Assembly (NCBI GenBank): GCA_002104945.1
Contig: MCFH01000019.1
Location: 793,074-857,073, forward strand
Source: Piromyces finnis
Taxonomy: Eukaryota > Neocallimastigomycota > Neocallimastigomycetes > Neocallimastigales > Neocallimastigaceae
Length of the DNA: 64,000 nt
Direction of reading: 5' to 3'
Below are positions 50,347 to 63,400 of this stretch, piece by piece. Numbering within the stretch: the stretch's first letter is position 1; every line of letters begins with the position of its first letter. The position numbers were made by a program, and so were the translations under genes. The notes beneath the pieces are model-generated. The model was given only the letters and a program-made list of their open reading frames with translations, did not search any database and had not been told where the DNA came from.

Positions 50347-52733
50347 CTTTAAATTTTTTCTATAAAGGTTAAAAAATGAAAATATATTAATTTGTATTTT
50401 ATGCTATAAACTATGAATATTGACAACTACTACGATCTTAAAATTATTTTTGTATTATTAGATTCCTTTTTTTTATTTTATTTTATTTTATTTTATTTTA
50501 TTTTTAGCATTATTGTAATAATATTATTATATAATGGGTTTAAAGTAAATGAAATTAGTTCTTCATCATGTTTCAAATAAAAACAAGACCATTTTTGGTT
50601 AGTTCTAACCAACTGTTGGCTGTAGTGTAGTTAGGTTATGGTAAGCATACTTTTCGAGTGTTATTGTAAAAGTAACAAAAATTACAAAAAAGTATAAACT
50701 ATATATTAGAATGTATTGTAATATATTCAAAAAAAACAAAAAAATTAAAGTAATTTAGAATATTCTAAAAAAAAATTTTTTTGTTACTTTTAATGAATGA
50801 AAAGAATGTAAAAAAAGTAATCTTTTTTTTATTTTAATTCTTGTGAAAGAGAGAGAAATAAAATGGTGTAATACTATAAATAATGATTGAAAACGTCATT
50901 ATCATTACTAATAAATAAAAAGTTTGTAAAAGTAATAATTATATAATTATCATTTTTAATTAAGAAATAAAAAGATGAATTAAAAAAAGGTTAGATTTTT
51001 TTTATATTCATTATACACACAATTCATGGCTATAATTTTTAGTAATGGTTAATAATAAAGTAATCTCAAGATTCATCCAATATTATCGTGTATTAGAAGA
51101 ATGCTATGAACAAACCTACTTTTAAATAATTATTATTTCTATCTATATAAAAGAATATTCAAAAAAAAAAATAATTTTATTTGTTCTTTTGTTAATTTCT
51201 ATTAATATTTTTTGTTTTATAGAATATTAAATTTGATATAAAAAGTAGAATAATAAAAGTAATTAATAGATAATAATTAATAATAGTTATAGTAATAATA
51301 ATAGTAATAGTAATTATTAGTAATTAATAACAATTAATAATAATTATAGTAATTAATAGTTAATAATAATAGTATTAGCGATTAATAATAATTATAGTAA
51401 TTTATAGTTAATAAGGTTTAACATTAAAACATTAAATAATAATCAAAAAGAAAAGATGATGTTGAGAATGATGAATTAGAACTTATTCAACTTTTATAAA
51501 TATTAAAGTTTTATGGAACTTGTTCGATTTTTCGATAATGAATCGTTTTTTTAATTCATATATTTATTAATTATTATTTATTTTTTTGTATAAATTAAAA
51601 ACTTTAATAATTTTATATTTTAAAGAAAAAAGAAAAGGATCTTTGTTAATCTTGTTATAATAAAGAAGAATGGAATGTTTCATAAATAAAACATTCAAGG
51701 ATATTTTCTCTTTTTTTTTTTTAATCCATCTCACTTTATTACTAATTTTTTAAAAAAGACATTTTTTTATATCTATAGAAAAGTAGACTTGTGAAAAGGT
51801 AATAATGATGAATTGATTTAGAGATTTATATTAAATAATAATAAAAAGAAAATAGGAAATTTTTTTATAGAAAAAAAAAAGGTAATTTAACCATTTTTAT
51901 ACATAAAAAAATATTATAAATTTTCTATAGATATGGAAAAGTACTATAGTTTTTTTTTTTTTTTTTTGTTATGTTTCAATTGAATAATAAAATCATTTTT
52001 TATTTAATCATCTCTTCTAAAGATACAATGTTAGATGATAAAAAAAAAAAAAGAAAAGGATTTTAAAAAGTATTATAGTTATAAAAAAAGGAAAATATTA
52101 AATGTATATTTCTCTAACCCTTATCTATTATTAAATTTTGTTTTTTTTTAATTAAACCAATTTTAGCAACATTATTAACTTGCATTTTTTGAAAAGAGAA
52201 AAAAAAAATAGAGAAACAAAATTCTTATCATTTTATAGTTTTATTTTGTCTTGCTTTTTTTTTTTTTTTTTGAGGGAATATCAAAGGAATGAACCGAATT
52301 TTTAAAACCTTTTTAATAATCCATAAAACCATATTGTTAATCATTAACCAGTAATTCTATTAATTCTAGTAGTTTAAACTTTAAAAATAAAAAAAAAAAG
52401 TGATTTTTTTTTAATATAAAGAAATTGGTTTCCAAGAATAATAGTAAGGAAGAAAAAAAAAGTTTTTAATAGACTTGGCTAGACTTTTTTTTAATATTTA
52501 TTAAATAGCAAATATTAATATTATTTATTATGAATTGTCTTTTTTTTATTTTTTATTTTTTATTAATATTTCTATAATTGTATTAATTACTTTTTTCTTT
52601 TTGGAATACAAAAAAAAAAAAAAGAAAAAAGAGATAATAAAATAAAAAAATGAATAAATAAATATTTCTTTTTATATCAAATCATTTCATTATTATTTTT
52701 TTTTATTTTTTATTTTTATAATAATAATAATTA

Positions 52734-52737
<4 letters not shown>

Positions 52738-52795
<58 letters not shown>

Positions 52796-52797
52796 GA
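52738..52797. repeat. (AAT)n microsatellite
   Basis: About 20 tandem AAT triplets. Confidence 0.95.
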
Positions 52798-53189
52798 CAT
52801 AATAATAATCAAAAAATAATATTATTGTATTTTTTATTTTTTTTTTATTTTTTTTTTAGTTTTTTTTTATTTTTTTTATTAATCCATCGATAACTATCGA
52901 TTATAAAAAAAACCCAAATTTTTTTGATCTTTTTAAAAAAGGTTTAATTAAATTTTTTTTTTTAAATATAACCAAATTTGTTCATCTGTCAAAAATTAAA
53001 ATTTTTTTTTTTAATATAGATTAAATCTATTAAAAAAAGTTTAATATTTAAAAAAAAAAAATAATTAAAAGATGATCATTTCATATTTTTTTTTTTTTTA
53101 TTTATTCTGAGAGAGGAAAAAAAATTATAACTATAATTACTATTAAAATACGTTTTTTAGAATTTCAAAAATAATACATAAATATTTTT

Positions 53190-53361
53190 ATTTTATTTTT
53201 TATTTTTTTTTATTTTTTATTTTTTATTTTTTTTTATTTTTTATTTTTTATTTTTTTTTATTTTTTATTTTTTATTTTTTTTTTTTTATTTTTTATTTTT
53301 TTTTATTTTTTATTTTTTTTTATTTTTTATTTTTTTTTATTTTTTATTTTTTATTTTTTTA
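53190..53361. repeat. ATTTTTT/ATTTTTTTT array
   Basis: Alternating T6 and T8 runs separated by single A residues over about 170 bp. Strongly strand-asymmetric, all A/T. Confidence 0.9.
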
Positions 53362-54816
53362 TAAAAATTTTTATTTAAATAATTTATATTTTTATGGTAA
53401 GAAAAGGCTTTCATTTTTTTATTTATAAAATTTTATTTCCAAAAAAAAAAAATAGAAAATTAATTTTTTTTTTAATTTGCTGTAACAAATGAACTTAGCA
53501 TTAAATTTAAAACTTAAAAAAGTTTGTTTTACCCAGTAATAAAAAATAAAAAAAGTTGAAATGAAGAAATTTTAAAGATGTTAATCTTTTTTTTTTTATT
53601 TTAGTTTAATCTTTCATTAAATACTTTTAATTCGCAAATAAAATAAAAAAATACTTTTTTTTTAGTAATAATAAAATTGAATAAATCAAAAATTAGAGAA
53701 GATTTATATTATTACTGCCTTATACATTGCATACATATTGAATTACCAAAAAAAAAGTTTGCTCATCATTATGGTAAACAAAAAAAAAAAAAAAAAAGTT
53801 AAAACATTTAATTAAATTGATAATAAATAAAGTTTTATATTTATAAGTTTATTATTTTTTAAGATTTAAAAAGTCATGTTATTTTAAGGAAAAATTTAAA
53901 AAAAGTATTATAAACTATGAATAATTGATAGAAAGATATCTTATAAAATGATAGAAACAAAAAAAAGGAATTTGATTACAAGAATTATTTTATATCATAT
54001 ATATAAATATTCGTTTATTCAATTAATAGAGTAATATAATAATAAATAAAATAATTGGTAAAGTCTTTTTTTTTATATATATAATTAATAATAATATTTA
54101 ATTTTATCCATCTGATGTCCTTTCCTTCTTTATCAAAAGTTGAAATAGAATCGTTTTTGGATGTTAATTATAAACTTTGTAATAGGAAACTTTTGTTGAT
54201 GTTAATAATAAGAATTATAAAATAAAATAAAAAAAAAGAGTTTTAATTATTCATTTAATAAAACACAAATAAATTAAAAAAAAAAAGGATACACTTTTAT
54301 TTTTGGCAATTATGATAATATATATAAACCTATTATTATACTAGAAGAGATATAATTATTCAAAAAAAAAAAAAAGATCTATTTTTGACTAGTCCATTTG
54401 AATACCAAAAAAAATAATAGATTTTAAATATACTTTTTTTTTTGAAGTTAATTTCGTTTTTACTTTTTATTATTTATCATTATTTGCTTAGTAATTTATA
54501 TATACATTAAATATTTTTTTAGTATTATTATTACAAATTTCTTTATTATATATATATGAATAAATTTTAAGATTTAATTACATTTTGAATTTTCAATTTA
54601 TATATATAAAGATATTTTCTATCTATATATCTAAATGATAATAAAATTAGTATTATTTTTTTATCCATTTTTTTTTTCTATCTATTGGAAAAATTCATAA
54701 TTTATATTTATGCCAGAATTATAAATACATAGTAATAGGTATAAATATAAATTCTAAATAAAAAATTTAAAATATATTGAAAAGATATTAAATAAGGATT
54801 AATATCCTTTTCTATA

Positions 54817-54922
54817 GTATAATAGACTATACAATATAGTTGTTTTATCTAAAGATTTCAAATATATAAGTATAATAGACTATACAATATAGTTGTTTTA
54901 TCTAAAGATTTCAAATATATAA
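54817..54922. repeat. 53-bp exact tandem duplication
   Basis: 54817-54869 and 54870-54922 are identical as read (GTATAATAGACTATACAATA... to ...TTTCAAATATATAA). A partial third start (GTATAGA) follows at 54924. Each unit contains the short inverted repeat TATAGT/ACTATA. It lies about 300 bp beyond the 3' end of the deacetylase gene. Confidence 0.9.
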
Positions 54923-55119
54923 AGTATAGAATTTTTTAATTTCAATATATTTTAAAAGTCTATAAATTGTATATATATTTTTTAATATAATTATAATTTA
55001 TTAAAATATTTATTTGCTTGGTGTTGCATATTTTTTTTCTTCTTCTTCTTCTTCATTTAACAACAGTAAACAAATTAAATTATTTGGATTACTATTTACG
55101 GTAGTTTTTATTTTTTGAA

Positions 55120-55256
55120 AAAAAAAATAATAATGAAACAAAACTTTTAAAAATGAAATTAGTATTCATTTTATTGACAGGTTGGAAGAAAAAAAATAAT
55201 GAAACAAAGCTTGTAAAAATGAAAATGAATATTCATTTTATTGATAGGCTGGAAGA
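55120..55256. repeat. Partial tandem duplication across the deacetylase 3' end
   Basis: About 68 bp at 55189-55256, covering the last codons and stop of the deacetylase gene plus 3' UTR, recur with several substitutions at 55120-55188 (AATGAAACAAA, TATTCATTTTATTGA and GG(C/T)TGGAAGA are shared). The outer copy has lost the stop and frame. Confidence 0.85.
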
Positions 55257-56272
55257 CCGAGGCATTTATCCATAGTAACTGGTTTATAACCTTTTTTCAA
55301 CATGTATTCAATTTCAGCTTTAGCTAATTTAAGTAATTTTATTTTAGTAATACCATTGTAATTGGCATGATTTAAGGATAAGGCGGCATGACCAACATTT
55401 CCTTTAAATTGTTCAAGAGCATAGTCAATATCACCTTCATTGTTCCAATCCATGGTATCAATATTCCAGGTGACGGCGGCAGAATAACCAAGATTTTTAA
55501 GAGTTTTTGCAAGTTTAACATTACCATTACCGGAACCATAAGGTGGACGTACAAAGGCTGGTTTTTTACCAATAACTTCTTCAATAAGAGAATCAAGATT
55601 GATCATTTCATCAACAACTTCATCTGTGGAAAGGGTGGTAAGGTCAACGTGAGACCAGGTGTGAGAAGCGATGACATGTCCTTCCTTATACATTCTTTTA
55701 ATAATTCTTTTAGCTTTTTGAGTTTCAATACCCATAGCAGAGGCACCGGTGATAAAGAAAGTGGCCTTGACTCTGTATAAGGAAAGTAAATCAAGTAAGG
55801 CATCATCATAAATATATGGTCCATCATCAAATGTCATTGCCCAATACTTGTCATTAACACAAGTGTTATAATAACTGAAACCTTCTACAGTAGCATCATC
55901 AATTGCACTTTGACCACAGGCACCAAATTCAGATTGACACCCATTTAAACAATAATCTTCACCCATTCCACACCAACCAACGGATGAACAACATTGTCCT
56001 TCTGGACAAATACCATGACCATGACCACATTGACCATTGGTAGTAATGGAAGAATCTATATCTTCGTCCCCTCTTTCATTACAAATACCAAATTCTGGGA
56101 GACAACCGGCGTCACAAAATGCGGAAGTTGTACCACACCATCCCCATTGTGAACAACAACTACCTTCTGGACATTGACCAAATTCTCCACCACAACGACC
56201 ACTTTCATCGGCTAAAACCGATTTTGAAGAAATTAAAGTAAGAATAGCTAAAGTAAAATTGATACACTTCAT
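55238..56272 (-). CDS. Secreted chitin deacetylase: two CBM18 and a CE4/NodB domain, 344 aa
   Basis: Removes acetyl groups from chitin or chitooligomers in the fungal wall or its surroundings. Signal peptide 1-21 (cleavage probably after SVLA). Two hevein-type chitin-binding modules: about 26-66 (CPEGSCCSQWGWCG) and 82-120 (CPEGQCCSSVGWCG). The NodB domain, about 140-330, has all CE4 motifs: TFDDGP (catalytic D149, metal D150), SHTWSH (metal H204, H208), RPPYG (R242), WNIDTMDW and LSLNH (H302). The core looks active. Single exon. The C-terminus (GLPAYQ) directly precedes the tandem duplication noted above. CBM18-CE4 architecture is common in gut fungi and chytrids. A role in wall remodelling during zoospore encystment is a guess. 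Confidence 0.94.
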   Translation of the reverse strand: MKCINFTLAILTLISSKSVLADESGRCGGEFGQCPEGSCCSQWGWCGTTSAFCDAGCLPEFGICNERGDEDIDSSITTNGQCGHGHGICPEGQCCSSVGWCGMGEDYCLNGCQSEFGACGQSAIDDATVEGFSYYNTCVNDKYWAMTFDDGPYIYDDALLDLLSLYRVKATFFITGASAMGIETQKAKRIIKRMYKEGHVIASHTWSHVDLTTLSTDEVVDEMINLDSLIEEVIGKKPAFVRPPYGSGNGNVKLAKTLKNLGYSAAVTWNIDTMDWNNEGDIDYALEQFKGNVGHAALSLNHANYNGITKIKLLKLAKAEIEYMLKKGYKPVTMDKCLGLPAYQ

Positions 56273-57488
56273 TTTTTTTTCTTTCTTTCTATTGAATTAT
56301 TTTTTTGTCTTTAATTATTATTTGTTATAAAAATATTATATAAATATATATAATATAGAATTATTTTATTTTTTTTTTTTTTAAAATTTAAATAAATAAA
56401 TATATTTATTTAAAAAAAAAATTATCTATTTTTTCTTATAAAAATATTAATAATAATATTATTAATAATAAAAAAAAGTGTAAGGATACTTTTTTCTTAC
56501 TTTTATATATACGTATTTTTTTTAATATTTTTATCGTTTTACATTTATTCCTCGAAATTTATTATCAAATCATTTTCCCTTTAAAAATATCTATTTTTAT
56601 TAAGGATAAATGAAAAATTACATTAAAATTTAATTTGTAATAGGTTAATTTTAATTGTATTTTAAAAACTTTTTAATAAATATATATACTTTTTTATTAA
56701 GAAATAAAATTCATTTAGAAAAAAAGTTTTTAATGTAATCTCAGTACTTTCAATCATTTGTGACTTTTCATTAAAATACTAATTAATATATTTTTTATTT
56801 ATTTATTAAGATTTTTAATAAAAAAGATATATATTTAAAAATACTAACCTAAAGGATGATTTTTATAAAATTTTATAATATTTAATGTTGATTAAAAAAT
56901 AGGATTTACCAACTAAAATGAATAAGGAAATAAAGTAAAATGAAAAAATAAAATATTCATTTGAAACTATTAAAAAAAAATATAAAAAATATAAATAATT
57001 AAAGTAATTAATATAATGAATGGAATATTTTTATTAAAACAGTTTATTTTTTAATCTATCCTTTTACTTTTATAAAAAAAATTCTAATTTTTATATTATT
57101 ACCTTATAAAAAAAAAAAACTAAAAACCCAAATTCTATTAATTTAATAAAAAATAAAAAATAGTTTAATAAATAGTAAAAGGATTCTTCAACTATATTTA
57201 TAAATGAAACTGTGTGAAAATGAAGATTTATTAATAAAAAAAAAAAGTTAGAAAATAGGATAAAATGGGAAATTTTCAATGAATTAATAAATTTATTATG
57301 CTATTAAACTAATATTAAATTTAGTACTATACTAAACATATAATAATAATAGTTATTATGAAATATATAATTAATAAATTATTTTATTAATCTGGTTTTA
57401 GGAAAAGGTGAAAATAATTACATTAAAAAAAATTATAATTATATAATAAGATATGTTATGAAATTAATATATCTAGCTTTTTTTTTTT
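56273..57488. other. Intergenic, upstream of the deacetylase
   Basis: 1.2 kb of AT-rich sequence containing the deacetylase promoter. A minus-strand 62-codon frame at 57091-57279 is F/L/I-rich low complexity and not supported. No other feature is seen. Confidence 0.5.
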
Positions 57489-57629
57489 TTATACTATAGA
57501 GTAATTTCTTTTATCTAGTAGGATAATCCTAATAACTTTTTCTAAAATATCTATAGCGTTGTCATTTCCATAATATCTTTCATTACCAGATTTTCCCAGA
57601 AGATCTTTTGCTGCTGGTAATATTTTAAT
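57489..57629 (-). pseudogene. Orphan coding fragment (LPAAKDLLGKSGNERYYG)
   Basis: A 45-codon open stretch ending in a stop at 57489-57491. Its composition is clearly protein-like (LPAAKDLLGKSGNERYYG, then NDNAIDILEKVIRIILLDK) and unlike the surrounding poly-A/T. No start codon or convincing upstream exon is visible toward 57630-57790. It could be the last exon of a decayed gene or a relic. I do not recognise the family. Confidence 0.35.
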
Positions 57630-57789
57630 ATTTATAATAATTATTTTATTAGGTGAAAATCATATATTATAAGAATTATCCTATCCTTTTTTTTTTTTTT
57701 AGCTTCTTCATTTCACCTTTATTAATTATTATATATTTACATATTTTACATATTTACGAAAAGTTTTATTTTTATAGTTTAAAATATAT

Positions 57790-58145
57790 TGAAGTCAACA
57801 AGCAACGTAGTAACCCTTTACATAACGTAGTAACCCCAGTCAAAAAATGTACTGAAGTCAGCAAGCAACGTAGTAACCCTCTACATAATGTATTAACCCT
57901 CTACATAATGTATTAACCCTAGTCAAAAAATGTACTGAAGTCAGCAAGTAACGTAGTAACCCTTTACATAACGTAGTAACCCCAGTCAAAAAATGTACTG
58001 AAGTCAACATGCTACGTATTAACCCTCTACATAATGTATTAACCCTTTACATAATATATTAACCCCAGTCAAAAAATGTACTGAAGTCAACATGCTACGT
58101 ATTAACCCTCTACATAACGTATTAACCCTTTACATAACATAGTAA
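57790..58145. repeat. Composite minisatellite (20-bp and 43-bp units)
   Basis: Built from two units sharing a GTAGTAACCC or GTATTAACCC head. Unit A is about 20 bp (GTAGTAACCCTTTACATAAC). Unit B is about 43 bp and continues CCAGTCAAAAAATGTACTGA then AGTCAACAAGCAAC. They alternate as higher-order blocks of one or more A plus one B, about four blocks, with point variants. The array is much less AT-rich than its flanks. Function unknown. Confidence 0.9.
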
Positions 58146-58361
58146 ATTGAAGTATATACATTTTATAAAAGATTTCATTTTTTTAAACTTTTTTATATAA
58201 ATTATTGGATTTTTTGAATATAAAAAAATTTTTTTACAATAAAAATAAAGAATTTAGATTTACTTCAATTAAATGTCTCTTAATATAAAATCTTTTTAAT
58301 AGTAATTTAGTAATATAAGACAACTATTTTAAATATTTATTAATGAAATAAGATAATTTGG

Positions 58362-58560
58362 TAGTTGTGATGGAACAACAAATAATGTAGATCCTACTGT
58401 TCCTAATCATAATAACATCATATGCTGGTCAACAATAATTAATAAAGATTAAACCAACAACCAAGTATGTCAATGCTGAAGAAACAGTAAGACAGGTCAT
58501 TAGGGCCAACACAGTACAACTCATAGAAATTTTAATTTTATCCCCTAACAAAATTTGATC
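58362..58560 (+). pseudogene. Decayed coding relic
   Basis: Protein-like codons in two frames: GSCDGTTNNVDPTVPN... to a stop near 58457, then in the next frame PTTKYVNAEETVRQVIRA... to a stop near 58554. This fits a frameshifted, stop-bearing remnant. Its lower A+T content and position near a Ty3/gypsy element suggest transposon debris, but I cannot name the family. Confidence 0.3.
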
Positions 58561-59699
58561 TCTGACGATCATGCTAAACTTTCTTGTTAACTTTTCGACC
58601 TCCTCTCATTTTTACACTTTTGTAAATTATAATATTTAAATGTAATTCATGGCCTTCTTACTTTAATTAAAATGACTAAAATATATTATAACCATTTTCT
58701 ATTTATTTGCGTTTTGTGTTTAAATTATTTTTTAAATTTTGTTTTTAAATGAATGAATATGAACTATAATTTTAATTAGAATAATAAAGTTTAATAATAT
58801 TTTATTTTTTTTTTTTACTTTAAAAGCAGAAAATATTATTAAACTATTTTAATTCTAAGATTTTTCTATTGAAATAAAATAAATAAAGGGTTGAAATTAT
58901 AGAATCGTCTATTTTTTTTAATATTTATAAAATATTAACATTTAATAAATTGGTAATAATAATTAAATATTAATATTATTCATTTATAAATTGTACTAAT
59001 TTATTTTTTTTTAATGTTTAGAAATTAAGGGGGATGATTTCATTTTCATAGTTTCATAAAAAAAGAAATTTCTTTTTTTCTAAAATTTTAATAAAAAATT
59101 AATGGTCTGAATTCGTAAAATATACCAATAAAAATAAAGGATTAATTTAATTTAATAAATCTATGTTTTTTTAATATAAAAATTAAATATTCTTAATTAA
59201 AAAAAGGAAAATAATAATATTAAAAATCAATTATTTTAATTAATATTTATCCTAGATTTTTTGAAGGATTTAGTCAGGTCAGAGTTTCTGTTCGAGATAA
59301 ATATTAATTCCAACTAGACTTTATACAAGTGATTTTTAATGGAATAATACCTTTTTTTTTCTATAAAATTTAGAAAAAGACATATATAATTCATAAATTA
59401 TATAACTTAATAAATAATAATATTATATTATTATAATAATGATATAATGATATAATGATATAGAGTAACTAATTAAAGTTTTTTAATATCATTCATTCTG
59501 TATTAATAAAAAAAAAAGAATTCAATGTATTTCTAATATTTCTTCATTTTCTTTATTTTATAAGCATAATTAATACTTATTTAATACTTATTCAAGGGGA
59601 AAATAACAATACATAATAATAATTTTATAATATTGTTATATATATTAATTAATTTTGGTGTTACACCATTCTATATAAGTAGAAAAAAAAATTTTATAT
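58561..59699. other. Intergenic between relics and LTR
   Basis: AT-rich, with short less AT-rich patches (59250-59320) lacking any assignable frame. Nothing else is supported. Confidence 0.5.
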
Positions 59700-60404
59700 T
59701 GTTACGGTTCGAGGAATTTACTTTTATTTATAAAATATTAATAAATTTATTAATACTCAAAAATAATATTAAAATGAAATAAGAAAAATTGTTTTATTAA
59801 TAAAATTGTTTTATTAAGATATTAATATAAAATTATAAAATAAAATAAAAATAAAAATAAAAATATCTGTATATTCTCTAATTCTTATAATATACACCTT
59901 TTTATACTTTTTGTAAAAAATTAAGTAGTGTTAATTAAAAGAATTAGTCTTTAATTATTTACATAATTTTAGTATTTAAATTACTTTTAAATGAATAATA
60001 AAATTACATTACTATTATAATAAATATTTATACATATTATTAAATTGATTAACATACATTAAAAGTTTACTTTAAATATATTTAACTAAAAAATTTTACT
60101 ATTTTACAGAAATATTATTCATAATTTTAATTAATAAAAATTCATTAACTTGATAAATTAAACTAAAAGTTCAATAAACTATAATTTTCAATATATTATT
60201 ATTACTAAATTAATTTTTAAGTTTAATAAAATAAAATTTAAGTTCAATAAAAATAATTATTAATAATTTTAAATATAATTTAAGTGTATACATTAATTTA
60301 CAAATAAGAATATTGTAAAGTTTTCATATATTTAGGAACAATAATGGATTAGGTCATAATCATTAATTATGACAAGAATAACATTATTTGTTGGTTCCTT
60401 AACA
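59700..60404 (-). repeat. Probable 3' LTR
   Basis: On the element's strand the segment starts TGTTAAGGAACC (60404 downward) and ends CCGTAACA at 59700, so it has TGTTA...TAACA terminal inverted repeats. A G-rich GTGGGGG tract stands a few bases before its start, as a polypurine tract would. A second possible end is 59659. Boundaries are unproven because the other LTR is not in the window. Confidence 0.5.
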
Positions 60405-60427
60405 AGTGCCCCCACGAAGACTCTTGC

Positions 60428-63400
60428 TTACGCAAAAGCAGAGTTAAACTTTACAATATTCTTAAGATGAACATTTCGGTTCATCTGAATTCCAGTGGAT
60501 ATATCAGCTAAAGTAACAGTATTGAATTGTTTCTTGACAACTTTGAGTGGTCCAACGAAATAAGGCTCTAACTTCGTTCGATTAAAATTTCTAACTAATA
60601 CTAGATCACCGATATGGATATTTTTGCCCTTAGTCATACTTTGTTTTTCTTCCCTTCTAGTAGCCCAGTATTTATTCGCATTTTTAATATTTTCACAAGC
60701 TTCCAACGTCCACCTGTAATGATTAATAAACTTCTCAAGTAAGATTTCATCCGAAGACTGATTAATACCCTTAGTAGGTCTGGCGGCAATATCAAAGGGT
60801 TGCTGATCTTCTCTTCCATAAACCAATTCAAAACTAGAATGGTTTGTGACAGTATTTTTAGTAGTTCTGAGCGCCCAAAGAGCAGAAGGCAAAATTTCAT
60901 CCCAATCCTTGTTTTCTTTTCCAAGCAGTCTTAGAAGCTTTCCAATTTCTTTGTTTCTATTTTCAGTCAAACCATTACTTTCAGGATGATAAGTTGAGAC
61001 AAACTTGACATAGACATCATATAAGTCCAGGAAAACTTTGGTCATATCTGAGGTAAATTGGACACCGTTATCGGTTGTAATGACTTGTGGTACTCCATGC
61101 CGAGAGAAAACATTGATTAAAAATTTTATGACATCCTTTGAAGTGATATTTTCGGTGGGTTCTGCTTCGACCCATTTTGTGAAATGATCCACTGCAACTA
61201 TAATATATTGGTTATTGTTACGAGTTTTTACCAATGGACCAATGATATCTAAACCCAGATGAGTGAAAGGAGCTTCAACCTCAGTTGGAAGATTTTCCGT
61301 AGGTTCTGGATATGGTTGAGGGCGATTAAGTTGGCATTTTTCACATTTGGCTACAACTCTTCGAATATCATTAACCATGTCGTTCCAATAATAGCTTTTT
61401 CTCAGACGTTGATAAGTTTTATAATATCCTTCATGTCCAATGTTATGAGCTTCCAAAATCAATTTCAGCTTTTCATTGGTTTCCGTGATCAGTTTTCGAT
61501 AATTCCTTCCATCAATAAAGTAATCCACCCCATCTATTTTGGTGAACTTTTCTTCAACAAATTCTTTAATTACCTTAGATAGCATGGTTTCTTCTATACC
61601 TTTATTAATTTTAGTAGCTAACACTTCCTTATCTTTGTCATTTCTCATTCGAGACAGTGCATCTGCTACAACATTCTTTTTACCTTGTTCATAACGAATA
61701 TCAACTCCTAGCATACTAGCTGTTAAACACCATCTTGTTTGTCTTGCATTGTTTGGCTCCTTATTTTTAAATAATCCAATTAATGGTTTATGATCAGTAT
61801 AGACGATAGTCTTGAATGGACTTCCCATTATATAAGGCTTTAATTTAGTAATGCAGTAAAATAAGGCAGTCCCTTCCAAGTCAGTAATTCCATAATTTTT
61901 TTCTGCTTTCGTCAGACTTCGGCTAATATAATGAATTGGATGTTCAATATCTGTGCCTTCCTTTTGTAATAATACTCCTCCGATTCCTTCATACGATGCA
62001 TCTGTTCGGATTATAAATTCTTTCTCAAAATCAGGGAATTTCAGAATAGGCGCATTAATTAACTTTTCTTTCAATATAATAAAACTCTCTTGTTGTTCAT
62101 TACACCATTTGAAAGGAACACCTTTTCTAAGCAGCTTACACAAGGGAGCAGTAAGTTTAGCATAATTAGGAATAAAATCTCTATAATATCCAATTGAACC
62201 TAGGAATGATCTTAATTCATGGATATTCGAAGGAGGCTTCCAATTTTTTATAGCTTGGATTTTGTTATCTAATGGTTTAAGACCTTCTGTAGTTAAACGA
62301 TGGCCTAACACGTCAACTTCAGTTTGCATAAAATGACATTTTTCAATATTGATTTTTAGTTTGTTTTTCCGGAAAATTGCTAAAACTTGATTTATATGTT
62401 CAATATGTTCTTCAATACTCTTTGAATAGATCAGAATATCATCAATGAAGTTATAAACACACTTTCCAATTAACGGAAACAGAATCCGATTCATCTCCCT
62501 CTGAAATGTAGCGGGTGCTCCAGTGAGACCAAAAGGCATAACCTTGAATTGGTAATTTCCAAACTTAGTTGTAAAACTTGTCAATTCAACGCTTTCTTCA
62601 TCCATACGGATTTGATGATAGCCGGAATATAAGTCCATAGTAGTGAATATAGTTGCACCATGTAAACTATCAAATATCTCATCTATAAAAGGAATTGAAT
62701 AGGCATCCTTTTCAGACAAATCATTAACTCTTCGATAGTCCACGCACATTCTCCATTTCCCATTATGCTTCGGGACCAAAACCACCGGAGAAGACCATTC
62801 CGAGTACGATGGCTCAATTAGCTTTTTATTAATCAATTTAGACAATTCTTCCTTAAGTATATCAGATTTGAACTTGGCTAACCTATATGATCTTTGTTTA
62901 ATTGGCTTTGCTCCTGGCTTTAAATTAATCTTATGGGGAGTTAAATTCGAAGGTGTTAGTTCTTCAGAAGAAGTAGCAATAATTTCAATATTCTCTTCCA
63001 ATATCCGAACAATTTGTTCTCGATACTTTTCATTAAGAGTCTCAGTAAAATTTTTATTGTGAATATATTCTGAAGGTGGTAAACCTTCAATATTTTTCAA
63101 ATCACTTTTAAAATCTTCATCACCGACTCTACGTATCATACACATAATCTTTTCTTCATCATCATATTTGTTATTAATTGGAGCAATATCTTCAATAAAT
63201 CCATTTGAATTAAATCTGCAAAGACTATAGCGAAGTGGGTGGATAAATAAGTTGTTATCCATTTGGGTTTTCAAATTAATTAACATATCATAAAAGGGGT
63301 CTTCTTTATCCACCACTCTAAAATCAGCAGTGATTGTAAGATCATTTATCTGGACCGGTACTCTAATAATTATGCCTTCCGAATAGTCATCATTTTTAGT

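Noticed and set aside
50600-50670. tRNA-like stretch (GTAGTGTAGTTAGG, then CTTTTCGAG)
   Set aside because: Resembles an A box and anticodon arm, but no GGTTCGA-type B box or closing acceptor stem follows.
52886-52901. Palindrome ATCGATAACTATCGAT
   Set aside because: A clean 16-bp dyad, but isolated and with no neighbouring gene; too short to interpret.
57790-58145. CRISPR array or telomeric repeat
   Set aside because: Units are contiguous without unique spacers, and TAACCC is part of a 20- or 43-bp unit, not a 6-bp telomere tandem.
59696-59720. GGTTCGAGG as a tRNA B box
   Set aside because: No tRNA cloverleaf fits on either strand; it lies at the probable LTR end.
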